Part shown: positions 54,192-62,589 of the stretch, piece after piece
Numbering within the stretch: position 1 is the first letter of the stretch
Layout: the number at the start of each line of letters is the position of its first letter
NCBI RefSeq assembly: GCF_014856545.2
Contig: NZ_CP109811.1
Span: 3,714,001-3,778,000, forward strand
Source of the DNA: Mesobacillus jeotgali
Lineage (GTDB): Bacteria > Bacillota > Bacilli > Bacillales > Cytobacillaceae
DNA: 64,000 nucleotides
Direction of reading: 5' to 3'
The notes under the pieces: model-generated
The model's database searches: none
Seen by the model: the letters and a program-made list of their open reading frames with translations, nothing else
Told to the model about the DNA's origin: nothing
Translations under genes and position numbers: made by a program

Positions 54192-54755
54192 TTACTTTTG
54201 GTATCCATCAATGACTTGATCAAGCCTTCCTGTTGAAGGATCGATCACAAGCCCATGGACTGGAACATCCTTAGGCATCAAGGGATGGTTTCTTACGATT
54301 TCGACACTGTGGGCAACGCTGTCCTTTACATTCTCGAAACCGTGAAGCCATTCCTTCACGTCTATTCCTGAGTAATTCAATGTATTCAGCATGTCATCCG
54401 TGACTCCGCGGCGCTTCATTTCTTCAATCATGCCATCTGGCTTCATCCCGCTCATGCCGCAGTCATAATGCCCGATGATGGCCACTTCCTCGGCCTGAAG
54501 CTGGTAAACCGCGACAAGCAGGCTTCTCATGATACTTCCAAACGGGTGCATGATCAGCGCACCGGCATTCTTGACAATTTTCACATCACCATTGCGAATA
54601 TTCAAAGCCCTCGGCAACAGTTCAACAAGCCTTGTATCCATACAAGTTAAAATAACCATCTTTTTATTTGGAAACTTAGTCGTGGTGAATTCTTCATATT
54701 TCTTTTCTTCTACAAACTTTTCATTGAAATCTAGAATTTCATCAAGCATTCTCAT
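54192..54755 (-). CDS. ytiB: Beta-carbonic anhydrase (YtiB-like)
   Basis: 187 residues. Zinc ligands: Cys in LTCMDTRL (about 38), and HYDCGMSG (His and Cys about 97-100); the Asp-Arg pair of the active site is in MDTRL. It hydrates carbon dioxide to bicarbonate in the cytoplasm. RBS AAAGGAGA precedes ATG 54755. It is divergent from the zinc-lipoprotein gene, so the Zur boxes in the shared region may touch it too. Confidence 0.9.
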   Translation of the reverse strand: MRMLDEILDFNEKFVEEKKYEEFTTTKFPNKKMVILTCMDTRLVELLPRALNIRNGDVKIVKNAGALIMHPFGSIMRSLLVAVYQLQAEEVAIIGHYDCGMSGMKPDGMIEEMKRRGVTDDMLNTLNYSGIDVKEWLHGFENVKDSVAHSVEIVRNHPLMPKDVPVHGLVIDPSTGRLDQVIDGYQK

Positions 54756-54866
54756 ATATTCCTTCTCCTTTTAAAAATTTTCTTTCTAATAGAATACCGT
54801 AAACTGCTTCCGAACCAAAATGTTTTACTTGATTTTGTTTCTATCCTTTTGTATGATACAGAAGGT

Positions 54867-54887
54867 AAATCGTAACCATTACGAATT
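54867..54887. promoter_or_regulatory. Zur box 1
   Basis: AAATCGTAACCATTACGAAT(T) agrees with the B. subtilis Zur consensus (AAATCGTAATNATTACGATT) except at two or three positions. It lies between divergent ytiB and the zinc-binding lipoprotein gene. Confidence 0.85.
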
Positions 54888-54939
54888 AATATTTTTTCCT
54901 TATGACAAGAAAACTAATAACAAATATAATTTATTTTCT

Positions 54940-54960
54940 AAATCGTAATGAGTCCGTTTT
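54940..54960. promoter_or_regulatory. Zur box 2 (left half strong)
   Basis: AAATCGTAATGAGTCCGTTT: the left half is perfect, the right half degenerate. It is only 19 bases before the start codon of the zinc-binding lipoprotein, suited to repression. Confidence 0.65.
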
Positions 54961-54978
54961 GACTAACAGGAGGCACAT

Positions 54979-56016
54979 ATGAAAAAAACTGCATTTATTT
55001 TATCTTTATTTATGATCATTGCTGCTTTTCTAAGCGGCTGTGGTCAAGATGCTGCTAATCAGGAGAAGAACGAAGATTTGCTTCAAGTCTATACCACTGT
55101 TTATCCACTCCAGTTTTTCGCACAGCAAATTGGCGGTGAATATGTAAATGTTGAAACCATCTACCCACCGGGAGCGGATGAGCATACATTCGAGCCTTCC
55201 CAAAAAGATATGATGGCACTGGCAGACGCAGACTTATTTTTCTATATCGGCCTGGGCCTTGAGGGATTTGTGGATAAAGCAAGCAAAACACTTAAAAACG
55301 AAGATGTAAAAATGGTTCCGGTTGGTGAATCTTTGCATCTTGATGAAAATGACGAACACCAGGACGATGCGCACAGCGAGGATGGCTCGGCTGAAGAAAA
55401 TCATAATGAAGAAGGACATGACGAGGAAGAGCATGCTGATGAAGAGCATGCAAATGAACAGCATACAGATGAGGATGGGCATGAACACGGAGATTTCGAC
55501 CCTCATGTCTGGCTTGACCCGATTTACGCGAATGAACTGGCTCTTGCAATCACAGAACAGTTAACTGAACAGATGCCTGAGCATAAAGATACTTTCGAAC
55601 AAAACTATACCGAGCTATCTGCTCAATTGAAGGATCTTGACAAGGAGTTTTCAGAGGTCATTGGTTCAGCCAAGCGCAATGAAATCCTTGTATCACACTC
55701 TGCCTTCAGTTACTGGGAGGAGCGTTACGGAATCCAGCAAATCAGTATTTCTGGTCAATCCACTACAAATGAACCTTCTCAAAAAGAGCTTCAAAATTTG
55801 ATTTCACATGCAAAAGATGAAGAAATCAAATACGTTTTGAACGAACAAAACTTTAATTCCAAGCTGGCAAAAATGGTCCAGGAAGAAATCGGCGCAAAAT
55901 CACTGACACTCCACAATCTGTCCGTTTTAACCGACGAAGATATTGAAAATAATGAAACCTATTTCACGTTAATGGAAAAGAATATCGCTACCCTTGGAAA
56001 AGCTTTGAATGAATAA
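54979..56016 (+). CDS. znuA: Zinc ABC transporter substrate-binding lipoprotein (ZnuA/AdcA type)
   Basis: 345 residues. Lipoprotein signal (LSGCGQD), cluster A-I metal-binding fold. The first ligand His is in PGADEHTFEPS (about 60), then a long His/Glu/Asp-rich loop (about 115-175), HGDFDPHVWLDP (about 172-180), SHSAFSYW (about 240). The His-rich loop marks zinc-specific members. No permease or ATPase gene is adjacent, so it must work with components encoded elsewhere. Two Zur boxes precede it. RBS AGGAGG. Confidence 0.9.
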   Translation: MKKTAFILSLFMIIAAFLSGCGQDAANQEKNEDLLQVYTTVYPLQFFAQQIGGEYVNVETIYPPGADEHTFEPSQKDMMALADADLFFYIGLGLEGFVDKASKTLKNEDVKMVPVGESLHLDENDEHQDDAHSEDGSAEENHNEEGHDEEEHADEEHANEQHTDEDGHEHGDFDPHVWLDPIYANELALAITEQLTEQMPEHKDTFEQNYTELSAQLKDLDKEFSEVIGSAKRNEILVSHSAFSYWEERYGIQQISISGQSTTNEPSQKELQNLISHAKDEEIKYVLNEQNFNSKLAKMVQEEIGAKSLTLHNLSVLTDEDIENNETYFTLMEKNIATLGKALNE

Positions 56017-56024
56017 ATGCGGCA

Positions 56025-56051
56025 GCCTCCCTTTTTTGGGAGGCATTTTAA
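56025..56051 (+). terminator. Terminator after the zinc lipoprotein gene
   Basis: GCCTCCC-TTTTTT-GGGAGGC then ATTTTAATTTT. Confidence 0.87.
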
Positions 56052-56144
56052 TTTTACAGCCTGCTTTCCTGATTTTAGCCAGAATAGGGACTCTTGGTTC
56101 GCTGCATCCTAAGGTTGTATCAACCAAAAAGGAGTGGTACAACG

Positions 56145-56300
56145 ATGGCAAAAGATGTATTGTGTGAAGTTAACAACTGTCATTATTGGAAAGATGGAAA
56201 TCTCTGCAGCGCCGACAAAATCTATGTAGTCAGCCATGCCGGGGAGCAAGCCGACAACAGCCGAGAAACAGACTGCAAAACATTTGAAGCGCTGAGCTAA
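56145..56300 (+). CDS. DUF1540 Cys-rich small protein
   Basis: 51 residues: CEVNNCHYWKDGNLCSADKI at the N-terminus and a later DCKTFEAL. The CxxxxCxYWxxGNxCxAxxI pattern is the DUF1540 signature; four Cys may bind a metal. Function unknown. ATG 56145 follows AAAGGAG; the longer frame from 56094 is not family-like. Single gene with a terminator. Confidence 0.85.
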   Translation: MAKDVLCEVNNCHYWKDGNLCSADKIYVVSHAGEQADNSRETDCKTFEALS

Positions 56301-56307
56301 TAAATAA

Positions 56308-56330
56308 GACCGGGTTAGCCCGGTCTTTTA
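56308..56330 (+). terminator. Terminator after the DUF1540 gene
   Basis: GACCGGG/CCCGGTC with a four-base loop and TTTTAT after it. Confidence 0.85.
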
Positions 56331-56333
56331 TAC

Positions 56334-56966
56334 TTACCTGACCAAAAACCAATACACAAGGATGATTCCCATGTCACTTAATACATGTCCGATGATTGCT
56401 GCCGTGATGGAACCCGTTTTCTCTCTAATATAGCCCCAAAATGTGCCCGCAATGAATACAGGCACAGCTGCTATAAGGCCGAAAAAGCCTTCAAAAATTG
56501 GAATCACCGAGAGTAAATGGTACAAAGTGTAAAAAGTGGAGGTCACCAATATAGCGTACTTAGCTGTTCCATCCCTTCTCAGCTTTTCATATATATACCC
56601 TCTCCAATAGACTTCTTCCAGAATCGGATTAGCCACCAGCAGGATCAGCACGAGCCAAATCTCACCACTTCTAGAAAAACCCCATTCCCAAAGCAAAACC
56701 CTTAACTGATCGATATCCAAAAGATAAATATGCAGCCAGTGTAACCCTCCATAAATGAACAGGAAAAAGAGCAGTCCGCTCCCGACACCCAACATTACAG
56801 CCTTGCTTGTCGCTTTAAACCTTTCCCGGGGAATTCCATGACCAAGCAACGGGACTGCAAGAAGCCATCCATAGAAGAGCAAGAACGTAACGATTACGCT
56901 CTCAAACATTTGAAGCCCTATGAAAATCATGATTGTCGGTCCCACCAACAGGAATATTTTCTTCAT
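56334..56966 (-). CDS. CPBP-family intramembrane metalloprotease (CAAX-type)
   Basis: 210 residues with about six membrane segments. Motif 1 is NPILEEVYWRGYIYEKL (about 118), giving EExxxR; motif 2 is TLYHLLSV (about 150), with a His ligand, and a final His appears in AAIIGHVLSDMGI (about 190). Such proteins are glutamic-type membrane proteases; in Firmicutes several are linked to bacteriocin immunity. It starts directly after the hydrolase gene on the same strand, so the two form an operon. Confidence 0.82.
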   Translation of the reverse strand: MKKIFLLVGPTIMIFIGLQMFESVIVTFLLFYGWLLAVPLLGHGIPRERFKATSKAVMLGVGSGLLFFLFIYGGLHWLHIYLLDIDQLRVLLWEWGFSRSGEIWLVLILLVANPILEEVYWRGYIYEKLRRDGTAKYAILVTSTFYTLYHLLSVIPIFEGFFGLIAAVPVFIAGTFWGYIREKTGSITAAIIGHVLSDMGIILVYWFLVR

Positions 56967-56972
56967 ATCCAC

Positions 56973-57764
56973 TTACCCCAGTCCTGCTTTTTTCTTTTGG
57001 AGTGGCTTTAAAAAAGTATCGATAATAGCGTTGAATTCCTGATGGGACCTGGGCGGCAGTTGATGGGTTCCGTTCTTTATATAAACTACTTGTGTCTGCG
57101 GAGCTTTTTTCAGAAAAGGAATGCGGTAACGATGCATTGGCTTTTCTAATGAACCGTATATCAGAAGGATAGGGAGATCCAGCTTATGAAGCTGGCTGCT
57201 GGAATCATATTGAAGCCCTGATTTAATATACTCGTAAGAACGATGAGCATCAGAGAGACGCGCTAACTCAAATATTTCTTTTTCATCCTCCTGATCACAT
57301 TGGTGAAACTTCGCCTGCCATTTTGCAGCGAGAGACACTTGGCCGAATTGAACCATTACCTGCACTAACTTGATAATAAGCTTTGGTATTAGAGTATCTA
57401 TTTTTGAAAAACCGCCGGACAAGATTAACGCTTCTGACCGTTCAGGATACTTCAGTGCAAATTCCTGGGCAACCAATCCGCCATGAGAATAGCCGCAGAG
57501 CACCGCTTTCTTGATACCCAGCTCGTCAAGCATCCTCTTCAAATCATCTGCAAGTCCCGCAATGCTTACAGATTTGTTTCCCTTCGTACTTCGTCCATGG
57601 CCCGCCAAGTCAAAAAAGAGCGTCTTGTAACGTTTGGCGAGTGCTTCCTGATGCTTAAAAACATTGTGCCCCATCACAAACGGATGAATAAAAACAACAG
57701 GCAGCCCTTCACCTTTCATATGATAGTAAAGCGATAGAGAGTTATCGATTTTGGCAAACGGCAT
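56973..57764 (-). CDS. Alpha/beta hydrolase
   Basis: 263 residues. Oxyanion region VVFIHPFVMGHNVFKHQ (about 20), DLAGHGRSTKG (about 52), nucleophile elbow CGYSHGGLVAQ (about 91-101), and a C-terminal His in KNGTHQLPPRSHQ (about 238). The substrate is unknown. RBS AAAGGGGTG precedes ATG 57764. Its stop codon adjoins the start of the CPBP protease gene. Confidence 0.82.
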   Translation of the reverse strand: MPFAKIDNSLSLYYHMKGEGLPVVFIHPFVMGHNVFKHQEALAKRYKTLFFDLAGHGRSTKGNKSVSIAGLADDLKRMLDELGIKKAVLCGYSHGGLVAQEFALKYPERSEALILSGGFSKIDTLIPKLIIKLVQVMVQFGQVSLAAKWQAKFHQCDQEDEKEIFELARLSDAHRSYEYIKSGLQYDSSSQLHKLDLPILLIYGSLEKPMHRYRIPFLKKAPQTQVVYIKNGTHQLPPRSHQEFNAIIDTFLKPLQKKKAGLG

Positions 57765-57862
57765 ATAAGATTCACCCCTTTATGCTGCATTTACCCGAAT
57801 CTTAGATACGCAAAAACAACGAGGGAATTTACTATATGATTGGTGCCTTCAAGACAAGCTGA

Positions 57863-59495
57863 TTAAATCAAATTCTTTTCACACCTCTTCAACTCTTCCA
57901 GTTCTTTGCCGATCCTTTCCGGGTCTATACGTTCGAATAATGGATCTACATTCGTCAAGGTTTGAGGACTTACTAATATAGGCTTCCAGCTGTGATCCGT
58001 TATTTGCAGCATACCTTTAACCTTTTCGCTTGAAAAAGGAAGGAATGGCGCCAGGATATTGGCCAGATTTCCGATGATATATGCACAGTCTGCGAGAGTC
58101 TGTTTACATGCTTCAGTATCTTCACGAACCTGGTTCCATGGCTGTTGTTCATCGAAGTACTTGTTTGAATATCTCACTAGTTCGAACACTTTTTCCAGAG
58201 CTTTTTTAAAATTGGCGCTTTCAATATATCGTCCGGTTTCTTCGTATAGGAGATTAATCCTGTCTGCTATTTCTATGTTAATCTCCCTTTCCGGAAGAAT
58301 ACCATCAAATGTTTTCTGTATGAATTTCAAGGTCCGATTCACCAAGTTTCCATAAGCCCCCAACAGTTCACTATTGTGACTGTAGATGAACTCCTTCCAT
58401 GAAAAATCTGCATCCCTGCTTTCCGGTGCATTGGTGGTCAGAAAGTAGCGGATAGAATCAGGGTCGTACTTTTCAATAATATTCGGCACCCAAACTGCCC
58501 AATTTCTGCTTGTGGACAATTGTTTCTTTTCCAATGTGAGATATTCATTAGAAATGATATGGGTTGGAAGTGCTTCGATTCCAAGGCCTTCGAGAATCCC
58601 AGGCCAAATGATCGAATGGAACGGGATATTATCTTTCCCGTGTACATAATAAGACTTAGCAGCAGAATTCCAAAAAGGGGCGTCATCCTGTCCAGTTTCT
58701 TCCGCCCAGAGCTTGCTTGCTGTATAGTAACCCGAAACCGCCTCGATCCACACATAAATTTTCTTATCCTCATAACCTTTTACCGGCACACTTACCCCAT
58801 TAGGCAAATCCCTGGAAACTGCCCGATCCTGCAGGCCTTCTTGTAAGTACCTCTTGGTCAATGATATGGCGTTCTCTCTCCAAAGCTGTTTCTGTTCAGC
58901 ATTCTTTGTATAATTCTCCAAAGAATTTTGGAGTGAGCTTAATGCAAAGTAAAAATGCTCGGTTGTTCTTATTGTTGGCGGATTGCCGCATATTTTGCAC
59001 TTTTTCTCCAGCAAATCAAGCGGTTCCAGCACGCTTGAACAATAATCGCATTGATCTCCTCGAGCGTTCGCCCCGCACTTTGGACAAATTCCTTCAACAT
59101 ACCGATCAGGCAAAAATTGCTGGTCCTGTCTGTTCAATCTCTTTCTTATAAATAAATCCTTTATCAAGCAGCTTCAAAAACAATTCCTGAACGACCTTAT
59201 GGTGATGTGCTGCATCGGTTCTTGTGTAGATATCATACGAGAAACCCAGTTTCGTAAAACTTTCTTTGAACTCGTGGTGGAACTTGTCTGCAATTTCTTT
59301 TGATGACACGCCCTCTTGCTTAGCCCTGATTGCAATGGGAGTTCCATTGCAGTCACTGCCTGAAACATATAAAACCTTTTCCCCTTTTAAGCGATAATAT
59401 CTCGCTAAAATATCCCCTGGCAGCAGGCTCGAAATATGCCCTAGATGCAGCGACCCATTAGCATAAGCCCATGCTCCTCCAATAAAAATACTCAT
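57863..59495 (-). pseudogene. metG: Methionyl-tRNA synthetase, frameshifted (second-copy, T-box controlled)
   Basis: Two overlapping frames together give a complete MetRS of about 543 residues. The 5' part (59106-59495) has the HIGH motif [11 protein letters not shown] and ends abruptly after [13 protein letters not shown]; the 3' part continues as [18 protein letters not shown]. The shift is explained by one extra G (window 59125-59126, read CC on the plus strand). The 3' part has a two-knuckle zinc site (CPKC, CDYC, CKIC) and the KMSKS variant QLSTSRN. There is no C-terminal dimerisation domain. The intact Met T-box leader suggests it was functional recently, or that the shift is a sequencing error. 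Confidence 0.85.
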
Positions 59496-59524
59496 TTGAA
59501 TGACCTCCTTATGAAATTAGAAAA

Positions 59525-59838
59525 AACAAAAAACCCCGCCCTTAACTGCAATAGTTAAGGACGAGGTTTGGAATCCCACGTGTTACCACCTTATTTCGCA
59601 AACAGTTCACACCATTTGCCTCATCAAGTACGGAGCATGTGACGCGCGATCTTATACTGTGACATTGATAACGAGTGCCAATTCTCGCCGTATCCTACTT
59701 ATGCTAAAAAGCATGTTCAGGACGGAGCTCGGAGACCATTTTTCAAGTGTCTGTCTTTGCTTCTTTTCAGCTGCCGAAGCTCTCTGTAAAAAACTGTTGC
59801 ACTCTACTTTTTCTCTTCATCGCTTTTCAAAGATATTA
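59525..59838 (-). promoter_or_regulatory. T-box riboswitch (methionine) before metG
   Basis: The minus-strand leader contains AAAAAGTAGAGTGC (AGTA box), the specifier ATG in TTGAAAAATGGTCTCC (window 59737-59739), the T-box sequence AAGGTGGTAACACG (59576-59593), and a terminator AACCTCGTCCTTAACT/AGTTAAGGGCGGGGTT with TTTTTTG (59530-59566). It should respond to uncharged tRNA-Met. Confidence 0.88.
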
Positions 59839-59844
59839 ATCTGT

Positions 59845-59873
59845 ATTTTATTCAGAATTTTCCAGGAAGTCAA
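59845..59873 (-). promoter_or_regulatory. Sigma-A promoter of the metG leader
   Basis: TTGACT, 17 bases, TAAAAT on the minus strand, placing the start just before T-box stem I. Confidence 0.78.
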
Positions 59874-60037
59874 TATCATTTTTTTTGAAAATAGCCTTCA
59901 CAAAAATCAAACTGGCGTTTTAAATGACAGTCATTATTCTAGGTAAAACAATCAAGGTCAATCTAATATAATATTAGTATAACAATGAATAATGGAATTT
60001 TATGTTAAAATAAACGTGAGATACTTTATTTTTGTTC

Positions 60038-60068
60038 TTTAACAAACGGGGGAGGATAGTTGAAGATG
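60038..60068 (+). repeat. Cassette-boundary element, copy 0
   Basis: TTTAACAAACGGGGGAGGAT followed by AGTTGAAGATG aligns with the copy at 63938 (TTGAGCTAACGAAGCAG, then TTTAGGTGAAGAAGG). It is the most diverged copy and lies before the DUF4440-like gene. Confidence 0.45.
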
Positions 60069-60108
60069 CCTGTAGAAATTAAAGTGAAAAAATATAGGAG
60101 TTGGAGTT

Positions 60109-60489
60109 ATGGATGTGAACTTAAAGGAACATATAAAAGAATTGGAAGAAAGGCATACAGGACTTGAAGTTCGTAAAAGTCGTGAAGAACTAGATAAAAT
60201 ACTTGCAGATGATTTCTTTGAAATAGGTAGTTCTGGTTATATGTTTGATAAAAAGGAATGTCTCGAATCTGGAGTTGTGCTAACTGAAATGTCACTACAT
60301 AATCATGAGATATATCCCTTATCTTCAGAAATAGTTTTAGCTACTTATTTTGTAAGTGATAAAACAAGAAATCGGAATACACTTCGCAGTTCTATTTGGA
60401 AATTAATTGATGGTAGGTGGCAATTATACTTCCACCAAGGTACAATTTCCCCATTACAATTAAACGATGTTCTTAAAGGCAGCAAATGA
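60109..60489 (+). CDS. DUF4440/NTF2-like small protein
   Basis: 126 residues with the NTF2-like layout of DUF4440 proteins: helix HIKELEERHTGLEVRKSREEL, then ADDFFEIGSSG (about 35-45), and C-terminal strands SSIWKLIDGRWQLYFHQGT. Members fill many roles, so none is assigned. RBS TAGGAG precedes ATG 60109. It is the first of a series of small single genes on the plus strand, each bounded by copies of the same short element. Confidence 0.78.
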   Translation: MDVNLKEHIKELEERHTGLEVRKSREELDKILADDFFEIGSSGYMFDKKECLESGVVLTEMSLHNHEIYPLSSEIVLATYFVSDKTRNRNTLRSSIWKLIDGRWQLYFHQGTISPLQLNDVLKGSK

Positions 60490-60508
60490 AAATGTTATGT
60501 ATTACTGG

Positions 60509-60544
60509 TGCTTTAATCCAAGAAGGGTTAAAGCTCCTTTTTGT
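60509..60544 (+). terminator. Terminator of the DUF4440 unit
   Basis: GCTTTAATCC-AAGAA-GGGTTAAAGC then TCCTTTTTG. A closely similar but decayed hairpin follows the next gene (60829-60866). Confidence 0.8.
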
Positions 60545-60550
60545 TGAATT

Positions 60551-60580
60551 CCTTATTAAAGAAACGATGCAGTTTTGTTT
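60551..60580 (+). repeat. Cassette-boundary element, copy A
   Basis: CCTTATTAAAGAAACGATGC followed by AGTTTTG; lies right after the terminator of the preceding gene. Confidence 0.7.
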
Positions 60581-60615
60581 AAGATTGGTATATTTTAAAA
60601 GGGGGATGAAGCCGT

Positions 60616-60822
60616 TTGAGTATTGAAGAAGGGTTAAAAATGATGGAATGGGTGGCTTTTAATTTAATGCCGATCATTTGTATTGTTTTTGTTTTAAATT
60701 GTGTGAGTATAGCAAAAAAAATAAGAACAGGTGAGAATACTGCTAAAAACACGGTTTGGATAACAATTACATTTATATTGATAATTTACTCAATAATGAG
60801 TGTAGCAGCATTAAGTTATTGA
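60616..60822 (+). CDS. Small two-helix membrane protein
   Basis: 68 residues with two hydrophobic segments (WVAFNLMPIICIVFVLNCVS and WITITFILIIYSIMSVAAL) joined by a basic loop AKKIRTGENTAKN. No family recognised. The start may be TTG 60616 after GGGGGATG, or the ATG at 60640 after GAAGGG. It is the second unit of the series of small genes and is followed by a hairpin related to the previous terminator. Confidence 0.6.
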   Translation: MSIEEGLKMMEWVAFNLMPIICIVFVLNCVSIAKKIRTGENTAKNTVWITITFILIIYSIMSVAALSY

Positions 60823-60828
60823 ACTAAG

Positions 60829-60866
60829 GGGTGCATTGGTCCAAGAAGGATTAGTCACCTTTTTTG
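60829..60866 (+). terminator. Decayed terminator-like hairpin
   Basis: GGTG...TCC-AAGAA-GGA...CACC then TTTTTTG. It shares loop and flanks (including TTGTTGAATTCCTTATTAAA after it) with the terminator at 60509, so the two 3' ends are duplicated sequences. Confidence 0.55.
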
Positions 60867-60873
60867 TTGAATT

Positions 60874-60884
60874 CCTTATTAAAC
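60874..60884 (+). repeat. Cassette-boundary element, copy B, left half
   Basis: CCTTATTAAAC is cut off here by the IS110 element; the matching right half GAACGATGCAG begins at 62509. Confidence 0.55.
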
Positions 60885-61019
60885 AAAACCAGCTAATAGT
60901 TTGTCAATATTTTTCATTAAAATTTCGAAATCCCTCGTGATATACTAAAAAAGGGTATACCAATAACCTTCTTATTCTCTGAAATGGAAGGTTTTTCGTT
61001 ATTTAGTAAGATGGTGTTT

Positions 61020-62255
61020 CTATACTATATCTTGGAAAGTAGTTCTGTTTTTTAAAAGGGCAAATATCCAATGTAAGAGCTTATTTACACAAGCAATTAC
61101 AGCTACTTTAAATGGTTTTCCTTCTTCACGTTTCTTATCATAGAACTCTCGTAATTTCTTATTTCGAGGAATGATCTCATCGCTTGTTTTGCTCTTCCGG
61201 CAGTCACGTATAGCACAACGAACAGCCATATATAAGGCGTGACGAAGCCTGCTGGATCCTCTTTTTGTGATTCGGTTTTTAGTGGCAGTAAACTTACCGG
61301 ATTCGAAAACACTTGGGTCTACTCCAGCGAATGCTACCAGCTTTTTGGGGTCAGTAAATCGATCTATCTCCCCAATTTCAGAAATGATCGTTGCAGCGAT
61401 CTTTTCACCGATACCAGGGATAGATTTGATAATATTATATTCTTCAACTTCTCTAGCGAGGGCATCTATCTCTGACTCCAACGTCGATAGGTGCTCTTTG
61501 TATTGAAGAATAATATCAATATACATACCTAAGCTTAAGATATGACTCTGATAGACTGTCTTTTCAAAGGGGTTCCGAGCTGCCGCCTCTTTTAATTGTA
61601 AGGCTTTTTCATTGGCCCATCTGATTGAGCGACTTTTACATAATTCCTTGATCCTCATTGAAAGAGTTTCATTACTAGCTTCTAAGATGTCTTCAGATGA
61701 CGGAAACTCCTTTAACGTTAAGAGTGATACCACAGAATATAAATCACCGAACACTCCACGATATTCAGGAAATACTTGATCCAGAATAGCCTGGAACTGA
61801 AGCTTTGTCTGAATCATGACACCTGTAATATTCTCGTGTTGTCTTGTAATGTTACGAAGGTTTAAAAGCTAGACCCCTCGCTTTTTATACGGCTCTAACT
61901 CCTCCTTGTAAAACAACTCGCAGAGGTGGTAAGCATCGATGGCATCTGTCTTTACTTTCCTTAAACTTGAACTTTTCGCCTTGTAGGAAATCAAAGGGTT
62001 GATTATGATTAATAAATACCCACGTTCCTCTAAATATTGGACTACTGCTGATTGATAGTGTCCAGTTGCTTCAAGAATAACCGGAGGTTTTAGACCTGTT
62101 TCTTTTTGTACTACCTCTAAAAACTCCACAAGTAAACCAAGACCCTGAAGAGTATGTGCTACTTTAAAGCTTTTACGGAATGGTTTGCCTTTATCGACAA
62201 AAGCCTGAACCTGACTTTCTCCCTTAGAAATATCCAGACCAACGACTGGATTCAT
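61020..62255 (-). pseudogene. IS110-family transposase with in-frame stop
   Basis: The frame gives 411 codons with one TAG at 61869-61871. The N-terminal RuvC-like part (VGLDISKGESQVQAFV, LEATGHYQSAVVQYL, and KTDAIDAYHLCELF) contains the DEDD acidic residues; the C-terminal part has IKSIPGIGEKIAATIISEIG and AFAGVDPSVFESGKF with the catalytic Ser region (FTATKNRITKRGSSRLR). The reading before the stop is PYKKRGV and after it LLNLRNITRQHENITGV, so the stop most likely replaces Gln (CAG to TAG). Both halves remain open, so the change is recent. Confidence 0.88.
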
Positions 62256-62508
62256 CCTGTATCATCTCCTAATCTTTTATTTTGCCGGTACCCCTTGTTC
62301 TCCTTGCAGTGTCACAGCTTCGCTTGTTATACGAGATCTATGTCCCAACCAGCCTCAATCATGTTTCTACAAGTAGGGGGCAAACTGTTTTGTTGACGGG
62401 ATCCAGGTCCCACGTGCAGTTACGTTTTACCCCGGCTACCGTTATAATAAGACCATATAGAAAAAGGTCAACCAGAAATATTTTCTTTTCTGGATGACCT
62501 TATAATAC
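62256..62508 (-). other. Noncoding 5' end of IS110, possible bridge RNA region
   Basis: About 250 bases with no gene lie between the transposase start and the element end. In IS110 elements this region encodes the structured bridge RNA that pairs with target and donor. A perfect-looking hairpin AGGTCAACCAGAAA/TTTTCTGGATGACCT is at 62465-62500. The RNA itself is inferred from family knowledge. Confidence 0.5.
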
Positions 62509-62535
62509 GAACGATGCAGGTTAACTCAATAAGGA
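62509..62535 (+). repeat. Cassette-boundary element, copy B, right half
   Basis: GAACGATGCAGGTTAACTC continues the element split by IS110. The 55 bases to the next gene hold its ribosome site only. Confidence 0.55.
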
Positions 62536-62589
62536 TACTTTACAGACGATAATAAAAGCTACAAAATAAACTAAATTAGAGGATGACTA

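Larger units (their letters stand above)
60885..62508 (-). mobile_element. IS110-family element, about 1.62 kb, transposase broken
   Basis: Ends are inferred: joining 60884 to 62509 recreates a boundary element like those at 60551 and 63693. Both junctions have AC, which could be the duplicated core dinucleotide. The element carries a transposase gene with an internal stop and a long noncoding 5' end, as usual for IS110. No inverted repeats or target duplication are expected in this family. Confidence 0.7.

Noticed and set aside
59106..59167. Programmed frameshift in metG as the main explanation
   Set aside because: No slippery run or stimulatory structure is evident at the GG; an indel or sequencing error is simpler. 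Kept only as an outside option.
61020..61817. IS110 transposase as two independent genes
   Set aside because: The two frames are in phase, separated only by one TAG, and make a single family-length transposase.
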